Under the pieces are notes generated by a model. The model was given only the letters and a program-made list of their open reading frames with translations, did not search any database and was not told where the DNA came from. A program made the translations under genes and the position numbers. A stretch of DNA of 64,000 bases from Brachionus rotundiformis (Eukaryota > Rotifera > Eurotatoria > Ploima > Brachionidae). Every line of letters begins with the position of its first letter. Within the stretch, counting starts at the first letter, position 1. Positions 11,525 through 21,661 of this stretch are shown in pieces. The stretch is from assembly GCA_016802295.1 (NCBI GenBank), contig JAESIW010000203.1:1284307-1348306 (forward strand). Reading direction: 5' to 3'.

Positions 11525-13009
11525 TTATTTGAGATAATTGGTGGTTGCATTTTGGGAGCATATGCCACATGACCTACGGCATGTAGTTTTATCAACCAAA
11601 GATATCAAGCTACAAAATGGCGAAAGATAAGTGCACAGCACATTCTCGTCATAGCAGTACGGATTTGAATACGGACATGTATTGCATGACATTGGACATA
11701 TCCTTTTTACTTGAGTGCCAAAAAAACTGTGCTCACAGCCGCTGAAACCAACCAAAAATTTTATGTACAAATCACAAATTGCCGGTATGGTATCATTGCA
11801 AGTCATCCTGTCCGGAAGAGCAATTGGAATGTACAAATATACTTCACATTTATAACCAGTGAAGCCATCTGGACACATGCATCTGCCTTGGAAGCACGAG
11901 CCTCCATTTTGGCACTCACAATATGGCAATTTGAACTCGCAATATTTACCAGTGAAGTCAGGCGGACATTGGCAAAAAGAACCATCAAAACCGCTTGTAC
12001 ACGTTCCCCCATTCAAGCAGTCACATTCAGTCTTAAGCTCACAGTACCTGCCCGTGTATCCAAATGGACAATCGCACATCTCACTGCATGTCAATTTATC
12101 AAAATAGCATCTACCACCATTCAAGCATCTGTAATAATCACAAGTGCTCTTTTCATATTGGCACATGTCGCCTGTGTAACAAGCTGAGCAGCGACAAGTT
12201 GGCCAATTATTGACCGACAGACATGTACCATTGTTCAAACAAGTTGAATTTGTGCATGGTTTTTGCTGAATTTCGCAATTGACTCCACTGAATGAATTGG
12301 AACATATGCAGTAGTATCCGCCATCAAAAGACCTACATGTACCATTGTTCATGCACGGATTGCTTTGACACATGTCCACGTTTTGTTCGCAAAAAAGACC
12401 AGTATAGCCCGGCATGCATAAGCATTTGGTCGAGTTCAAAAATTCCTCACAAAGACCTCCATTAAGACAGGCCATATTCTCACAGGTCTTGGACAAAGAG
12501 CAGTTGATTCCTGTGTAGCCAGAAGTACATTGGCATTGGTAGCCATTGTGTGAATAGTTGTCTAGTTTGCACGAGCCGCCGTTCAGACATGGTGACTGCT
12601 CGCATGGCGAAAACTCACATCTTTTACCATAGAAGTGATTTATGCACATACAATAGAAAGAAGTATCATTGGACTCGAGACACAAGCCACCATTCAAGCA
12701 GTTGGTCTGGTTGCAGAATTTTGAGTTTTCGCAGTTAGGTCCAGTGTAACCAGGCAAACAGATGCAAGAATAGCTATAACCCGTTGAAGAGCACAGGGCT
12801 CCGTTTTGACATGGTTTACTCTCACAGGAATTGTTAAGTTTCTGGTCACACAACAAACCAGTGTAGCCTGGCAAGCAGGAGCAAGAAAATGTGCTGTTAA
12901 ATTGGGCAATGCAAATTGCTCCATTTAGGCATGGGTTTGTGTCACATGGACTGCTTTGCGCATTGACCAAAGCCAACAAACAACTGACTAAAATGTAAAA
13001 AAAGCTCAT
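11525..13009 (-). CDS. Secreted multi-EGF protein with C-terminal ShKT-like domains
   Basis: A 494-aa single-exon frame. Residues 1-17 form a signal peptide (MSFFYILVSCLLALVNA). Ten EGF-like modules follow, each with the six-cysteine pattern and recurring CLNGG and GYTG...C cores; modules 9 and 10 are shortened. The last about 95 residues hold two six-cysteine blocks ending CPMSCNTCP and CRRSCGIC, typical of ShKT modules. No transmembrane segment or GPI tail follows, so it is probably an extracellular or cuticle-associated adhesion protein. It is not a Notch ligand: there is no DSL domain. A TATA-like TTTTATAAAA lies about 30 bp upstream of the start on the minus strand. The domain calls are secure; the biological role is unknown. 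Confidence 0.9.
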   Translation of the reverse strand: MSFFYILVSCLLALVNAQSSPCDTNPCLNGAICIAQFNSTFSCSCLPGYTGLLCDQKLNNSCESKPCQNGALCSSTGYSYSCICLPGYTGPNCENSKFCNQTNCLNGGLCLESNDTSFYCMCINHFYGKRCEFSPCEQSPCLNGGSCKLDNYSHNGYQCQCTSGYTGINCSLSKTCENMACLNGGLCEEFLNSTKCLCMPGYTGLFCEQNVDMCQSNPCMNNGTCRSFDGGYYCICSNSFSGVNCEIQQKPCTNSTCLNNGTCLSVNNWPTCRCSACYTGDMCQYEKSTCDYYRCLNGGRCYFDKLTCSEMCDCPFGYTGRYCELKTECDCLNGGTCTSGFDGSFCQCPPDFTGKYCEFKLPYCECQNGGSCFQGRCMCPDGFTGYKCEVYLYIPIALPDRMTCNDTIPAICDLYIKFLVGFSGCEHSFFGTQVKRICPMSCNTCPYSNPYCYDENVLCTYLSPFCSLISLVDKTTCRRSCGICSQNATTNYLK

Positions 13010-13584
13010 TTTAGTTTCTATTTAGTGAATTTAATTTTATAAAATGATTTTTATTTAAGATAATATTGTTTATAGTTACAGGTAGTTTTAATTTTATCAA
13101 AGAATAAGGTTTCTGGAAGATTTTTAATGGAATGTTGTTGAGTTTTACCTGTATATGGTTATGTAACTTAAAAAAAAGCTGCTTTACATGAAATTGTCGC
13201 CAAATTGCTTTAAGAAAATGGCAAAATTAACAAAAGCCAACTTCTATTTGACAGTCTTGAGACTTTTTTGGAAAAAATTACATAAAACAAATAAATTCAA
13301 TTCTATTATATTTTAATAAACAAGTTTATTTAGCCAAAAAGAAATCTGAAAATATAATAATTGGGTTTATTTATAATAATGTTTAAAGCTAAGTAAAAAT
13401 TTAATTTTGCGTAAAATTAATAATTGAAAAAAAAAAAGAACTTTAAGAATTTTCTTTGTTTTTAAATCAAAAATTAGCAAATTAGTTTTATAATTAGTCA
13501 GCGAATTATTTAAAAAAAATGTAAAACTGATGCAAAATATAGCAAATGCTTGGCCACTCACTACCATGTTTTCCAATCACCAAC
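13010..13584. other. Intergenic, no gene supported
   Basis: AT-rich. A 69-codon minus-strand frame at 13367-13576 is Lys/Leu/Phe-rich low complexity and I do not consider it coding. Confidence 0.5.
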
Positions 13585-14310
13585 TTTTCTTAGAGGGTAG
13601 GAAGCAGCGTGTTGTTATAAGCCCGCACGCTTTTAACTGAAAAGATGTCACCTCGGGACTACCTCAAGGCAGTGTGTTAGGATCATCAATGACCTACCTA
13701 GCCACTTGACACACACAACCAGCTCTTTTCCGATGATCTAAAATTAATAGCTTAAGTTGAATCCGAGGCAGCGATGAATAGTCTTCAAAATGATTTTAAC
13801 GCAGTGACCGAATTGTGCTAATTTTAAGTTCATCTCACAGTCCGCCCATGCCCCATCAAGAAAGCTAATCAAGCTCTAGGGATCTAAGGATATGGAATTA
13901 TGGGCCTCACTCTACCGCACCTACATTCGTCTGCATCTGGAGTTTTTAGTATCGGCATGGAACCCGTTTCTCAGGAGAGATATTAACATGCTTGAAAAAG
14001 TTCAGAGAAGAGTAACGAAAGTCCCTACTTCTTTAAAAGGAATGGAGTACGAAAGTAGACTTGAGGGGATGGGTCTTACATCTCTGGAAGCTCAGCAGAT
14101 TCAAATTCAAAATCATCAAGAGCAAGGATGGCATAACGTGGTGCAACGAGCCAACTTGGTCGGCTCCGAGAGACGCGAAGAGAAGTCGACTACGGCGTGA
14201 GGTCGTTCAGCAAAGACATAACTTCTTCATCAATCGGACAGCTAAATTATGGAACGGCCTACCAGATGAAATAGTCAGGGGCAAGTTGTTTCAAAGTATC
14301 TACATATTTT
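13585..14310 (+). pseudogene. LINE reverse transcriptase remnant
   Basis: Plus-strand remnant of a reverse transcriptase like that at 42776-45847. GRKQRVVI, then TSGLPQGSVLG (RT motif 4 region; about 13610-13675), a degraded palm, then LHLEFLVSAWNPFLRRD near 13930-13980 and NFFINRTAKLWNGLP near 14220-14270. The YADD core is lost and the frames are broken by stops and deletions. It lies downstream of the EGF gene's promoter in opposite orientation. Confidence 0.85.
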
Positions 14311-15206
14311 TGTGGCCAAAAGTTAGCCATAAAAATTCTATTGTAACAAGAATAAGAACAAACTTAGAACCATTAAGTCAATGCACCAAGATGAATGCAG
14401 CAATAGCTTGGACATGGACTTGGATGACCAAACAGAGCCACATAAAATACGACAATTACCAATTAAAAACTTCAAAAATTATATTATTCAAATCTCTAAA
14501 ATTGGGATGAGTCCATTTGGACGAAATTTTTTTAAAAAATTCTTAATTTTTATTTTTTTTAGGATATAAATTTTTACCAAATTTTTCCTACTCACAAAAA
14601 TTAATTTAATTATCTGATATTAAAAAATTTAAACTTTCAAAATTATTTATTTTAAATTACTTAATATTTTTATTGAATAAGATAAATTTAAAATTTTATT
14701 TTTTATCTTTTCTTAACAAAATATCACACATGATGATTTTTTCTCTATGGCCTTAAATTAAAATATAAATCAAGTCGATAATCCAATTGATAAAATTCCA
14801 GACTACGTCATGGGTATAAGAAAAGCTTTCCAGGCTTTGGAAAGATATGAAAGTTTGCTTTGTTTCTTAATGAATTTTTTGCTCAAGAATTCTACCACCA
14901 AAGAAACTCGACTAAGATTGTTTACGGTTTTATGACTTTTTGTAAAAATATCACCATGACAGATCAAAAAAAAAAATTTCTGATTAAAAAAATTGATAAA
15001 ATAAATAATTATTAAAAATTATGTTATGTTTTATGTTTAATTTAGCATTTAAAAAAAGTGATTGACAGTATATATCATGATTTTGATTTAAAAAGATCTT
15101 AAAATATAGATTTTTAAATTAAGATAAAAATGCTCATGCGAACAATACATATGATATATTTTTTATTTAAATGAATAAAATTTAAAAATATTTAAATCTT
15201 TAAAAA
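14311..15206. other. Intergenic, AT-rich
   Basis: The open frames here continue from the LINE remnant and are not supported as genes. The 3' part should hold the promoter of the oxygenase at 15207. Confidence 0.4.
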
Positions 15207-16175
15207 ATGAGTTCAAACCAAATTGAAACCATTGATATATCGGCACTATTTGGTCAAGATTTGGGCTCAAAGCTTCAGGTGGCCGAAAAAATTAGCAAAA
15301 TATGCCGCAGACATGGATTTTTTCAAATAACTGGCCACGGAATAAAAAATCCAAAATTATTTACTGAACAAGCGCTGCGATTTTTCAAGACGCTTACCAA
15401 GGAGCAAAAAATGGAACTGGCATCTAGCCGCTTTAATCCAAGCAGTGTTAATAAGTACCGCGGCTACTTTCCCGCAACTGTTAATGGAAAAGAGGGATTT
15501 GACATTGGCAATCCGTTCCTTAGACCAGATCACGAATTGGTCAAATCAAATGTTTTGTTCAATGAGTTATCTGTGTGGCCAGATGAAAATTTGCTGCCAA
15601 ATTTTAAGGAATTTTTCCAAAATGTCTATAAAGAAATGACACATTTGGCCAGAACATTGCTCAAAGGCTTCGCCCTTGCAGCTGGCCGAAACGAAGATTT
15701 TTTTGATGATAAAATAAGACTAGATGACACAATGTCTACATTAAGGCTCAATTACTATCCTTTCTTGGAGAATATAGATGCGGTGGAAGTGGCCGAAGAT
15801 GGAACTCGACTAGGCTGTGAGACCCATCGCGACGGCACTTTGGTAACTATCCTTTTTCAGCCGATCAAAGGCCTGCAAGTAGAGGACGATGAAGCTGGAT
15901 GGATAGACGTGCCTCCTTCGGATGCAAACTTTGTGATCAATACTGGGGCTTTGATGTCCAGATGGACCAATGGTGTGTTCAAGGCTGCCAATCATAGGGT
16001 CAAATTTGTAAATATAGAGAGAGTTTCTGTACCATTTTTTACGGAACCTTATTTTTACTGTCCCATTGAAACGTTTACACCCAAACCAGACGATCAGCCA
16101 ATCGAACATGAGACCATGATTTATGGCAATTATTTGGTTGAATCAAACAAAAAATTTAAAGAATATCAAAATTAA
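15207..16175 (+). CDS. 2-oxoglutarate/Fe(II)-dependent dioxygenase, isopenicillin-N-synthase-like
   Basis: A 322-aa intronless frame with the two usual domains: an N-terminal DIOX_N-type segment (GFFQITGHGI near residues 37-46) and a C-terminal 2OG-Fe(II) oxygenase barrel. The iron ligands are visible as H207 and D209 (THRDG) and H263 (NHRV), and the 2-oxoglutarate-binding R-x-S as R272/S274 (RVSVPFF), so all catalytic residues are present. Length matches the family (about 300-350 aa). Members oxidise diverse small molecules in bacteria, fungi and plants; the substrate here cannot be told. Lack of introns beside intron-bearing animal genes could reflect horizontal origin, but that is inference. 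No signal peptide; presumably cytosolic. Confidence 0.93.
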   Translation: MSSNQIETIDISALFGQDLGSKLQVAEKISKICRRHGFFQITGHGIKNPKLFTEQALRFFKTLTKEQKMELASSRFNPSSVNKYRGYFPATVNGKEGFDIGNPFLRPDHELVKSNVLFNELSVWPDENLLPNFKEFFQNVYKEMTHLARTLLKGFALAAGRNEDFFDDKIRLDDTMSTLRLNYYPFLENIDAVEVAEDGTRLGCETHRDGTLVTILFQPIKGLQVEDDEAGWIDVPPSDANFVINTGALMSRWTNGVFKAANHRVKFVNIERVSVPFFTEPYFYCPIETFTPKPDDQPIEHETMIYGNYLVESNKKFKEYQN

Positions 16176-16219
16176 AATTAATTATTTTTTATTTAATAAA
16201 TAAAATTTTTGAACTTAAT

Positions 16220-16445
16220 TTATCTATTTGGCATAGGTAAAATTATCAAAGAACTGATAGGTTCAATTTGAATTGGTCCAAATCGTGGTGGTGTACATTG
16301 AGAGCATTCAGTGGAAAATTGAGTGACAATGACAGCATAATCTAGTTTGAAGAAAAAGCTGTTTAAACCTTTTTGATGACAGCAAACCACACAGAGCTCT
16401 GGCAAAAATGAACATCTTATATCCAGTGTAGACTTCTATCCACTC
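16220..16445 (-). other. Possible terminal exon or gene remnant
   Basis: A minus-strand frame ending near 16220 (about 70 codons if entered at an AG near 16435) has protein-like, Cys-containing composition (CVVCCHQKG, ECSQCTPP) with an AATAAA-type signal just beyond, so it may be the last exon of an unseen or lost gene. There is no plausible upstream exon or start within the next few hundred bases. It lies convergent with the oxygenase, about 45 bp from its stop. Confidence 0.25.
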
Positions 16446-16708
16446 AAACTTGCCTCCAAGTTGCTTAAGGTCTTTACTTTGAAGATAAGAAATTATATAA
16501 AGAGTAAAAATATTTTTTGGGTTTTTTTTTTGTTTATTTTTTAAGATTAATTAATTCATAAAATTAGTTGAAAAACTTGATTTTTTAAAAAAAATATAAA
16601 TAGTTTAATTGTATGACTATAATTTAAAATAAAATATATTAAAAAATTACTAAAACTTTTTTATAAATAATTAAAAACACAAATTAATTTTATTAACATA
16701 CAAATCAA

Positions 16709-17935
16709 CTACAATTGTCTTACAAAGCGTCGTTTAAATTCATTTAGATTTATAGATCCATCTTGGTTTTTTTCCAAAGCCGAAAAAAACTCTCTTCCAT
16801 CATATTCTCTATCCAATTTTAAATTTAGCCTAAATAGAAGCAATTCGGCTTGTTGTCTGGTCAGAACAGAATCATATTGACTAAATATTTTAGCTATGGC
16901 TGCCATTGTTTGGTATTTTTTTGAGAACAAAACCTCATCTCTAGATTCACATCCTTCAACTTGGCTTCTGTACTCATCAAGACCTTCTTTTTCCAAATCA
17001 ACCATCTTTAACGCTTCTATTTCACCCTCTAGCTTTGGAACCTGTAATTTATTTTTCTCTTGAACCAAATTGATGTCATTTGTAATAAAACTTGGTAACT
17101 CATTGGTATTTTTTAGACTCAATCCATACTTTTGCACATAATCAACCGGGTCTGCTTTTACAATTCCCAAATATTTGATATCTTTTTTAATCTCTACTTT
17201 TGGAGATTGCCACTGGACAATTACATTTTTTGGCTTGGCATAATTTAAATTATTACCAGAGTTTTTTTTGTATATGACCCTTCTTTTATGATTGGAATAA
17301 GGCAGCCAACGCTCAATGACAACAGATGGTGGCTTTTCTGGAAGTTTGGGCAAGCGCTCAATGATCACTTTTCTTGGCGGTGGGGGAAGTTGCCTACCGC
17401 TAATTTGAATTACTTTTTTTTTAGTGCAAGGCGGTGGAACTGGCGGGGCTTCACGAATAATGACTGGTTGAGGAGTGATAGGTCTTGGTGGTTGATGGCG
17501 AATGATAATGGGTGGCGCTGGAGGAATTAATTCAGATTTCTCTTGCCGAATAATAATACTCCCAGGTGCAGGCGGTGTTTCTGGTCTAAGATACCTAACA
17601 GCCAATTCCTGGATGTATGTGATCATTTTTTGAGGCTTTTTCTTGATTATCTCAGGACTGTGGTCATTGTTGATAAGGTATTGAGCCAAAGGAACTGACC
17701 CTAGCCAATTTAAAGCTCCATTTTTGTCCGCAATCAAATTTTGCTTACTGTCTTTGACCTCAGTGGGTCCTTGGAGCTTTAAAAAGCTTTTCTCGATGCC
17801 AGTTAGCACCTGGCTTGGTACAGTATCATTATGTGACTGACTTGAGTAAGTTCTATTGAAGCACGAATCGCTTAGACACCTAGATGTATTTTGCGATTCT
17901 GTCAATTTGGCCGCGCTTGATGCAGTAGACATCAC
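16709..17935 (-). CDS. Proline-rich protein with C-terminal EF-hand-like motif
   Basis: A 408-aa single-exon frame. Residues 1-90 are low complexity and Ser/Asn-rich. The middle (about 110-220) is a series of degenerate repeats alternating a proline cluster with a hydrophobic-basic unit of the form (I/V)II(R/E), e.g. PPIIIRHQPP, PVIIREAPP, RKVIIERLP. The C-terminal about 60 residues are helical and end with ALEKNQDGSINLNEFKRRF, which resembles one EF-hand loop (acidic/Asn/Asp positions and the terminal Glu are present). No signal peptide or membrane segment. Intracellular, possibly cytoskeletal, but that is inference; I do not recognise the family. A TATA-like TTTTATAAG is about 30 bp upstream. 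Confidence 0.82.
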   Translation of the reverse strand: MMSTASSAAKLTESQNTSRCLSDSCFNRTYSSQSHNDTVPSQVLTGIEKSFLKLQGPTEVKDSKQNLIADKNGALNWLGSVPLAQYLINNDHSPEIIKKKPQKMITYIQELAVRYLRPETPPAPGSIIIRQEKSELIPPAPPIIIRHQPPRPITPQPVIIREAPPVPPPCTKKKVIQISGRQLPPPPRKVIIERLPKLPEKPPSVVIERWLPYSNHKRRVIYKKNSGNNLNYAKPKNVIVQWQSPKVEIKKDIKYLGIVKADPVDYVQKYGLSLKNTNELPSFITNDINLVQEKNKLQVPKLEGEIEALKMVDLEKEGLDEYRSQVEGCESRDEVLFSKKYQTMAAIAKIFSQYDSVLTRQQAELLLFRLNLKLDREYDGREFFSALEKNQDGSINLNEFKRRFVRQL

Positions 17936-18423
17936 TGGATTTGGTATACTTTAGGCTACTTATAAAATTAATTAACAAAATGTGACTATTTTTTTATAAA
18001 ACTTAATTTGAAAAAGTTTTCTTTTTAAATAAAATTAATTGTTGTATGACTTGACTGATAAAATTTGACCAAATCTTAATTAAAATATAGATTGAAAATT
18101 TATTGTTTTAAATTAAAATAATGATGGTTTATAAATAATAATTTGACAAGCTTAATAGGATTCTTTTGAGTAAGAGTCATGTGAAATAAATTTGGGATAT
18201 GGTTAGCTGATCACTTAATTAAAAATAAAATTAATCTAAAAAATGAATTGTGTATTAATTTAGGATAAAACTAAGTAAATTGATTAATCAGTGAAAGTCT
18301 AAAAAATCACAAATTAAAAAATATTTTTAAGTCCAATTAAACTTATATATAAAAATAAAAACAAATTTAGTTTATGGTATTAGTATTTAGGTTTTTTTTT
18401 ATTTTCATGATAAAAAAGACTAT
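17936..18423. other. Intergenic, AT-rich
   Basis: Upstream region of the EF-hand-like gene. Nothing further is recognisable. Confidence 0.4.
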
Positions 18424-18706
18424 TTTTTTATTTTTTTTTTTTTATTTTTAACTCTGTTCACTCCTTGTGGAGCATAGTGGGGAGCTTATCTCCTTTCTAA
18501 GTACCTTTTGAGCGAAGGCTCCGATCTGACACAGAGGTGACTGCATCGAGTTGATCATATATACCGTAATTATTTAAATACCCAGTCGAAAACTGGTCGC
18601 CCCGTACTACAGAGACAATTCATAAGATTCTCTCCCCTTGCGGGGATCGAACCTTCGACCCTCTGCTTGAATGACTTACACGCAAACCTCTCGGCTATAC
18701 CACCGT
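18424..18706 (-). mobile_element. tRNA-derived SINE
   Basis: On the minus strand the 5' end (about 18706 down to 18635) reads like a tRNA: an A-box-like TGGTATAGCCGAGAGG near 18690-18705 and a B-box-like GGTTCGATCCCCGC near 18640-18655. An unrelated body of about 190 bp follows, then an A-rich tail (T-run on the plus strand, 18422-18449). This architecture (Pol III promoter head, body, poly-A tail) is that of a SINE. Its GC content stands out from the surroundings. A clear target-site duplication is not visible. Confidence 0.75.
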
Positions 18707-20281
18707 ATTTAAACAATTTTATATTAGACATCATCTTGTTTAGTATATTCAAATATTTAGTATATTGGATTGTTAAATCAGCATCTGAACCTTAACAAAC
18801 CATATCTAATTCCATTTAATTTTTGATTTTCACTCAATCAAAAAATCTAAAATCTTTGTTACTATGATTTACGATCCTACAATAGTCAATAACTTATCAT
18901 GTTTTTTTAATTTAAATCTTTATTATAAATATGTAGTAGCTTATTTCATCTAATCGTCTTATTCGAATATTTCCACAAACAACTTTTGTTATACTCAGAC
19001 TTAAATTGTGTTTTTAATTGTATAGTTTAATTGTTAAATAAATTAAAATAAAATAAAATGTAATAATTTGAATCTATCTCATTTACTTAACTTTATCCGA
19101 GGTTTAACATCTTTATTAATTAATTTTTATGGCCCATTAAAATCGGTTGCACAATTTTTTAAAATGATACCACAATTATTAAATAAATGTACACAATTTT
19201 TAAAATAAACCATACACTTATTTGATTAAGAAGACCACTAATTAATTAAAAAAGTCATTCTTTTTAATTTTTGACACTATTTACAAATGTTGAAATTACT
19301 CAAAATAGCATTCACCACGTGAAATACGACGAAAATGACTGGACGTTAAGCTCTTGTAATTGTTGGTTTTGACTAAAGTACTTTATATGTCATCATCAAA
19401 TTGCAATCGCAGCACGCGAGAAAAGTGTGATTTTAACTCTGTCGGGATGGAAGACAAACACTAAAGGCTCTCCTTTTTCAACCAAGCGAACACAAACAAA
19501 CAAACAAACTTTAACTTCGTCCCCAAAGGGAATTAAATCTAAGGAAGATTCAGAAGATTAAGTATTGTCAAAAAAACCAAGAATTGAATCAGATCAGAAC
19601 GAAGCGTTTGACAGCGAGTCAAAATAATGCGAAAACTGTGGCAGTAAAATGTCGAAAAGAAGATACTGAGATTGTCCGAATAAATGTGGTAAATGATAAT
19701 TTTTTGTGAAATAAAAAAAATACTTTAGTTACTAAAAAAATACTATGTTTTTTTTTTTTATATTTATGTATTTTTATATAAATGTGTTTTGAAATAATAA
19801 AAAAGGTTATTCTTAATTTTAGTGGATATTTTTATTATATGTGTTTTTTTAATAAAATTATGGTATCAAAAATGATTTCGCGATTTTTTATTATTTAATT
19901 TCAAAGATGTTATTAGTATTTTCTTTTTTGTTTTGAATTTGATTTTTTTGTTTAATTTTTGTTAATAAATTAAAATATTAAATTAGATTAATTTTGATTT
20001 TATTCAATAAATCAATAATCAATAAAATTTCAAGTGAAGAAAAGTATTTAAAAGCTAAAAAAAATCTTTTTTAATTAAATGAGCATTAATTTAATTTATT
20101 TGAACAATAATAATATTTAGCATCAATTTCTCTGAAACAACATTAATTATTTTAAATGTGCATTTATTATATCAAACATGCGTTAATTAAATTTTTTGAA
20201 CATTATAAATTTGCAGTTAACATTAATTTTAAAAAAACAACATTAATTGCTTAACAGTGTTACCATTAAGTACTTTTTACT
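18707..20281. other. Intergenic with a degraded coding-like patch
   Basis: Mostly AT-rich. Around 19400-19700 the sequence is less AT-rich and one frame shows a CENCGSKMSKRRY...CPNKCGK cysteine pattern interrupted by stops, resembling a zinc-binding module from a dead transposon. No intact gene. Confidence 0.4.
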
Positions 20282-20560
20282 ATGTATCGGTACATTTTGT
20301 ATAATATAAATACGATGGTAAGGCTAATCGTTGGGACAAGAGCTATGGAAAAACATTTTCATTCTTATAGTTTGAAACAAGAAGATTTTGGATTTTTTTT
20401 TAAAGTATTCAACAAAGTGCCAGTTCGAGTGAATTCGAAATGCAGACAGAAAAATTTATTTTGATTACAGATGGATCTGAAGTTATTAGAAATGCTTTTA
20501 CGAATGTGTTTGGCGAAGACAAATTGGTAGCAAGCGTAAAGACCTGCAAAAGCTAAAGGT
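20282..20560 (+). pseudogene. MULE-type transposase fragment
   Basis: A plus-strand fragment of about 90 codons reads VGTRAMEKHFHSY, then EDFGFFFKVF, then (after a frame change) LITDGSEVIRNAF. These are in the order seen in MULE transposases (GTTD...HFHP, E-DF-F-F, DG-E-I-NAF). The N- and C-terminal parts are missing and at least one frameshift is present. It may be related to the MULE remnant inside the repeats at 41.8-42.6 and 46.8-47.6 kb. Confidence 0.6.
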
Positions 20561-21661
20561 ACTTTTTTAGTGCTATAATGGTTTTATTAATGTTACTTTG
20601 TTTAAAATTTTATGTTCATTTACTGGTTTTATAATGCTAAAAAAAATTTTCTGATTGTTATTGTTTAAATTAATTAATGCTTCTTTATGTATAATTTAAT
20701 GCTAAAAAATAATAAATTAATGCTTAGTTAAATATAGGCCAAAAAAAAATAGACAATAAACAACAGTGGAACAAGGTTCCATCCACCTTTTTATGGTAGT
20801 TGTGTGAATTAGATATATCGATTTGATTTAAATATCTCATGTAGATATTTTTTAATCAATTCGAACAGTTATCTTGATTGTTTTTTTGTCATTCTAAATT
20901 TTCATATCCACTATTTCTCTTGGTAATTTGGTCCAGGAATTTAATTCGTCAACAAAGACTGTCTCATTCATACAGCGAATAATGCTCTTGGTAATTTGCT
21001 TTGATAATTTACTAATTTGTTAAAATTTAAAAATTTATTTTTTTTGATCTCAATGTTTTTAAATAATTCCCAATCGACCAGCTAATTTTTTAACAATTAT
21101 CAAATCTTCTTTTTATTTGTAGATCTGCATACCTAATCTATTAAGTATTTCTTTATCTATGGATAGCTTATTTAAGCCATAAATAGACTTTGCTGATCTA
21201 AATTGCTCTTTTTGGAATTCCAAACCTGATTCATTTGCTGAATCTCGTTTAAAGCTCTTGCTAGCATTTACTTATTATTTGGCTTATTTTGCCAAAACCA
21301 TCACCATAAATTACAATAACAAATTTACATTTCTGTAAAATAGAAGTTGTTGTTAATTTTGATTTTTGTTATATTTTCTTAATTATTTGTTGGACTAGTA
21401 GTGACCATTTATCAAAAATCTATTAAATTAATTTTATTGTTTAAATTATAAGATACACATCACCAGATCCTAACATCTACGGCCAATTAGAAATTTATTT
21501 TAAAAAAAATAAAATTTATCATCAAACTTAAATGCACAATTGCTTTGCTAATTTTTATCCATTTGGGAAAAAGATACCAATATTTTATAATTAATAACCA
21601 AAAAAAAACGTATGCTTGTTTGAAAATTGATCTAAAGTCATATTTATCTTAAATGAAACAA
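20561..21661. other. Intergenic, AT-rich
   Basis: No supported gene. 3' flank of the minus-strand receptor that follows. Confidence 0.4.

Noticed and set aside
11525..13009. Considered as a Notch/Delta-type ligand or receptor
   Set aside because: No DSL domain, Notch repeats or transmembrane segment; only EGF and ShKT-like modules.
13367..13576. Minus-strand frame of 69 codons
   Set aside because: Low-complexity Leu/Phe/Lys composition from AT-rich DNA, with no motif or homolog recognised.
14061..14569. Plus-strand frames of 149 and 62 codons
   Set aside because: Continuation of the dead LINE tail into flanking AT-rich DNA.
18570..18752. Minus-strand frame of 60 codons
   Set aside because: Falls inside the tRNA-derived SINE; not coding.
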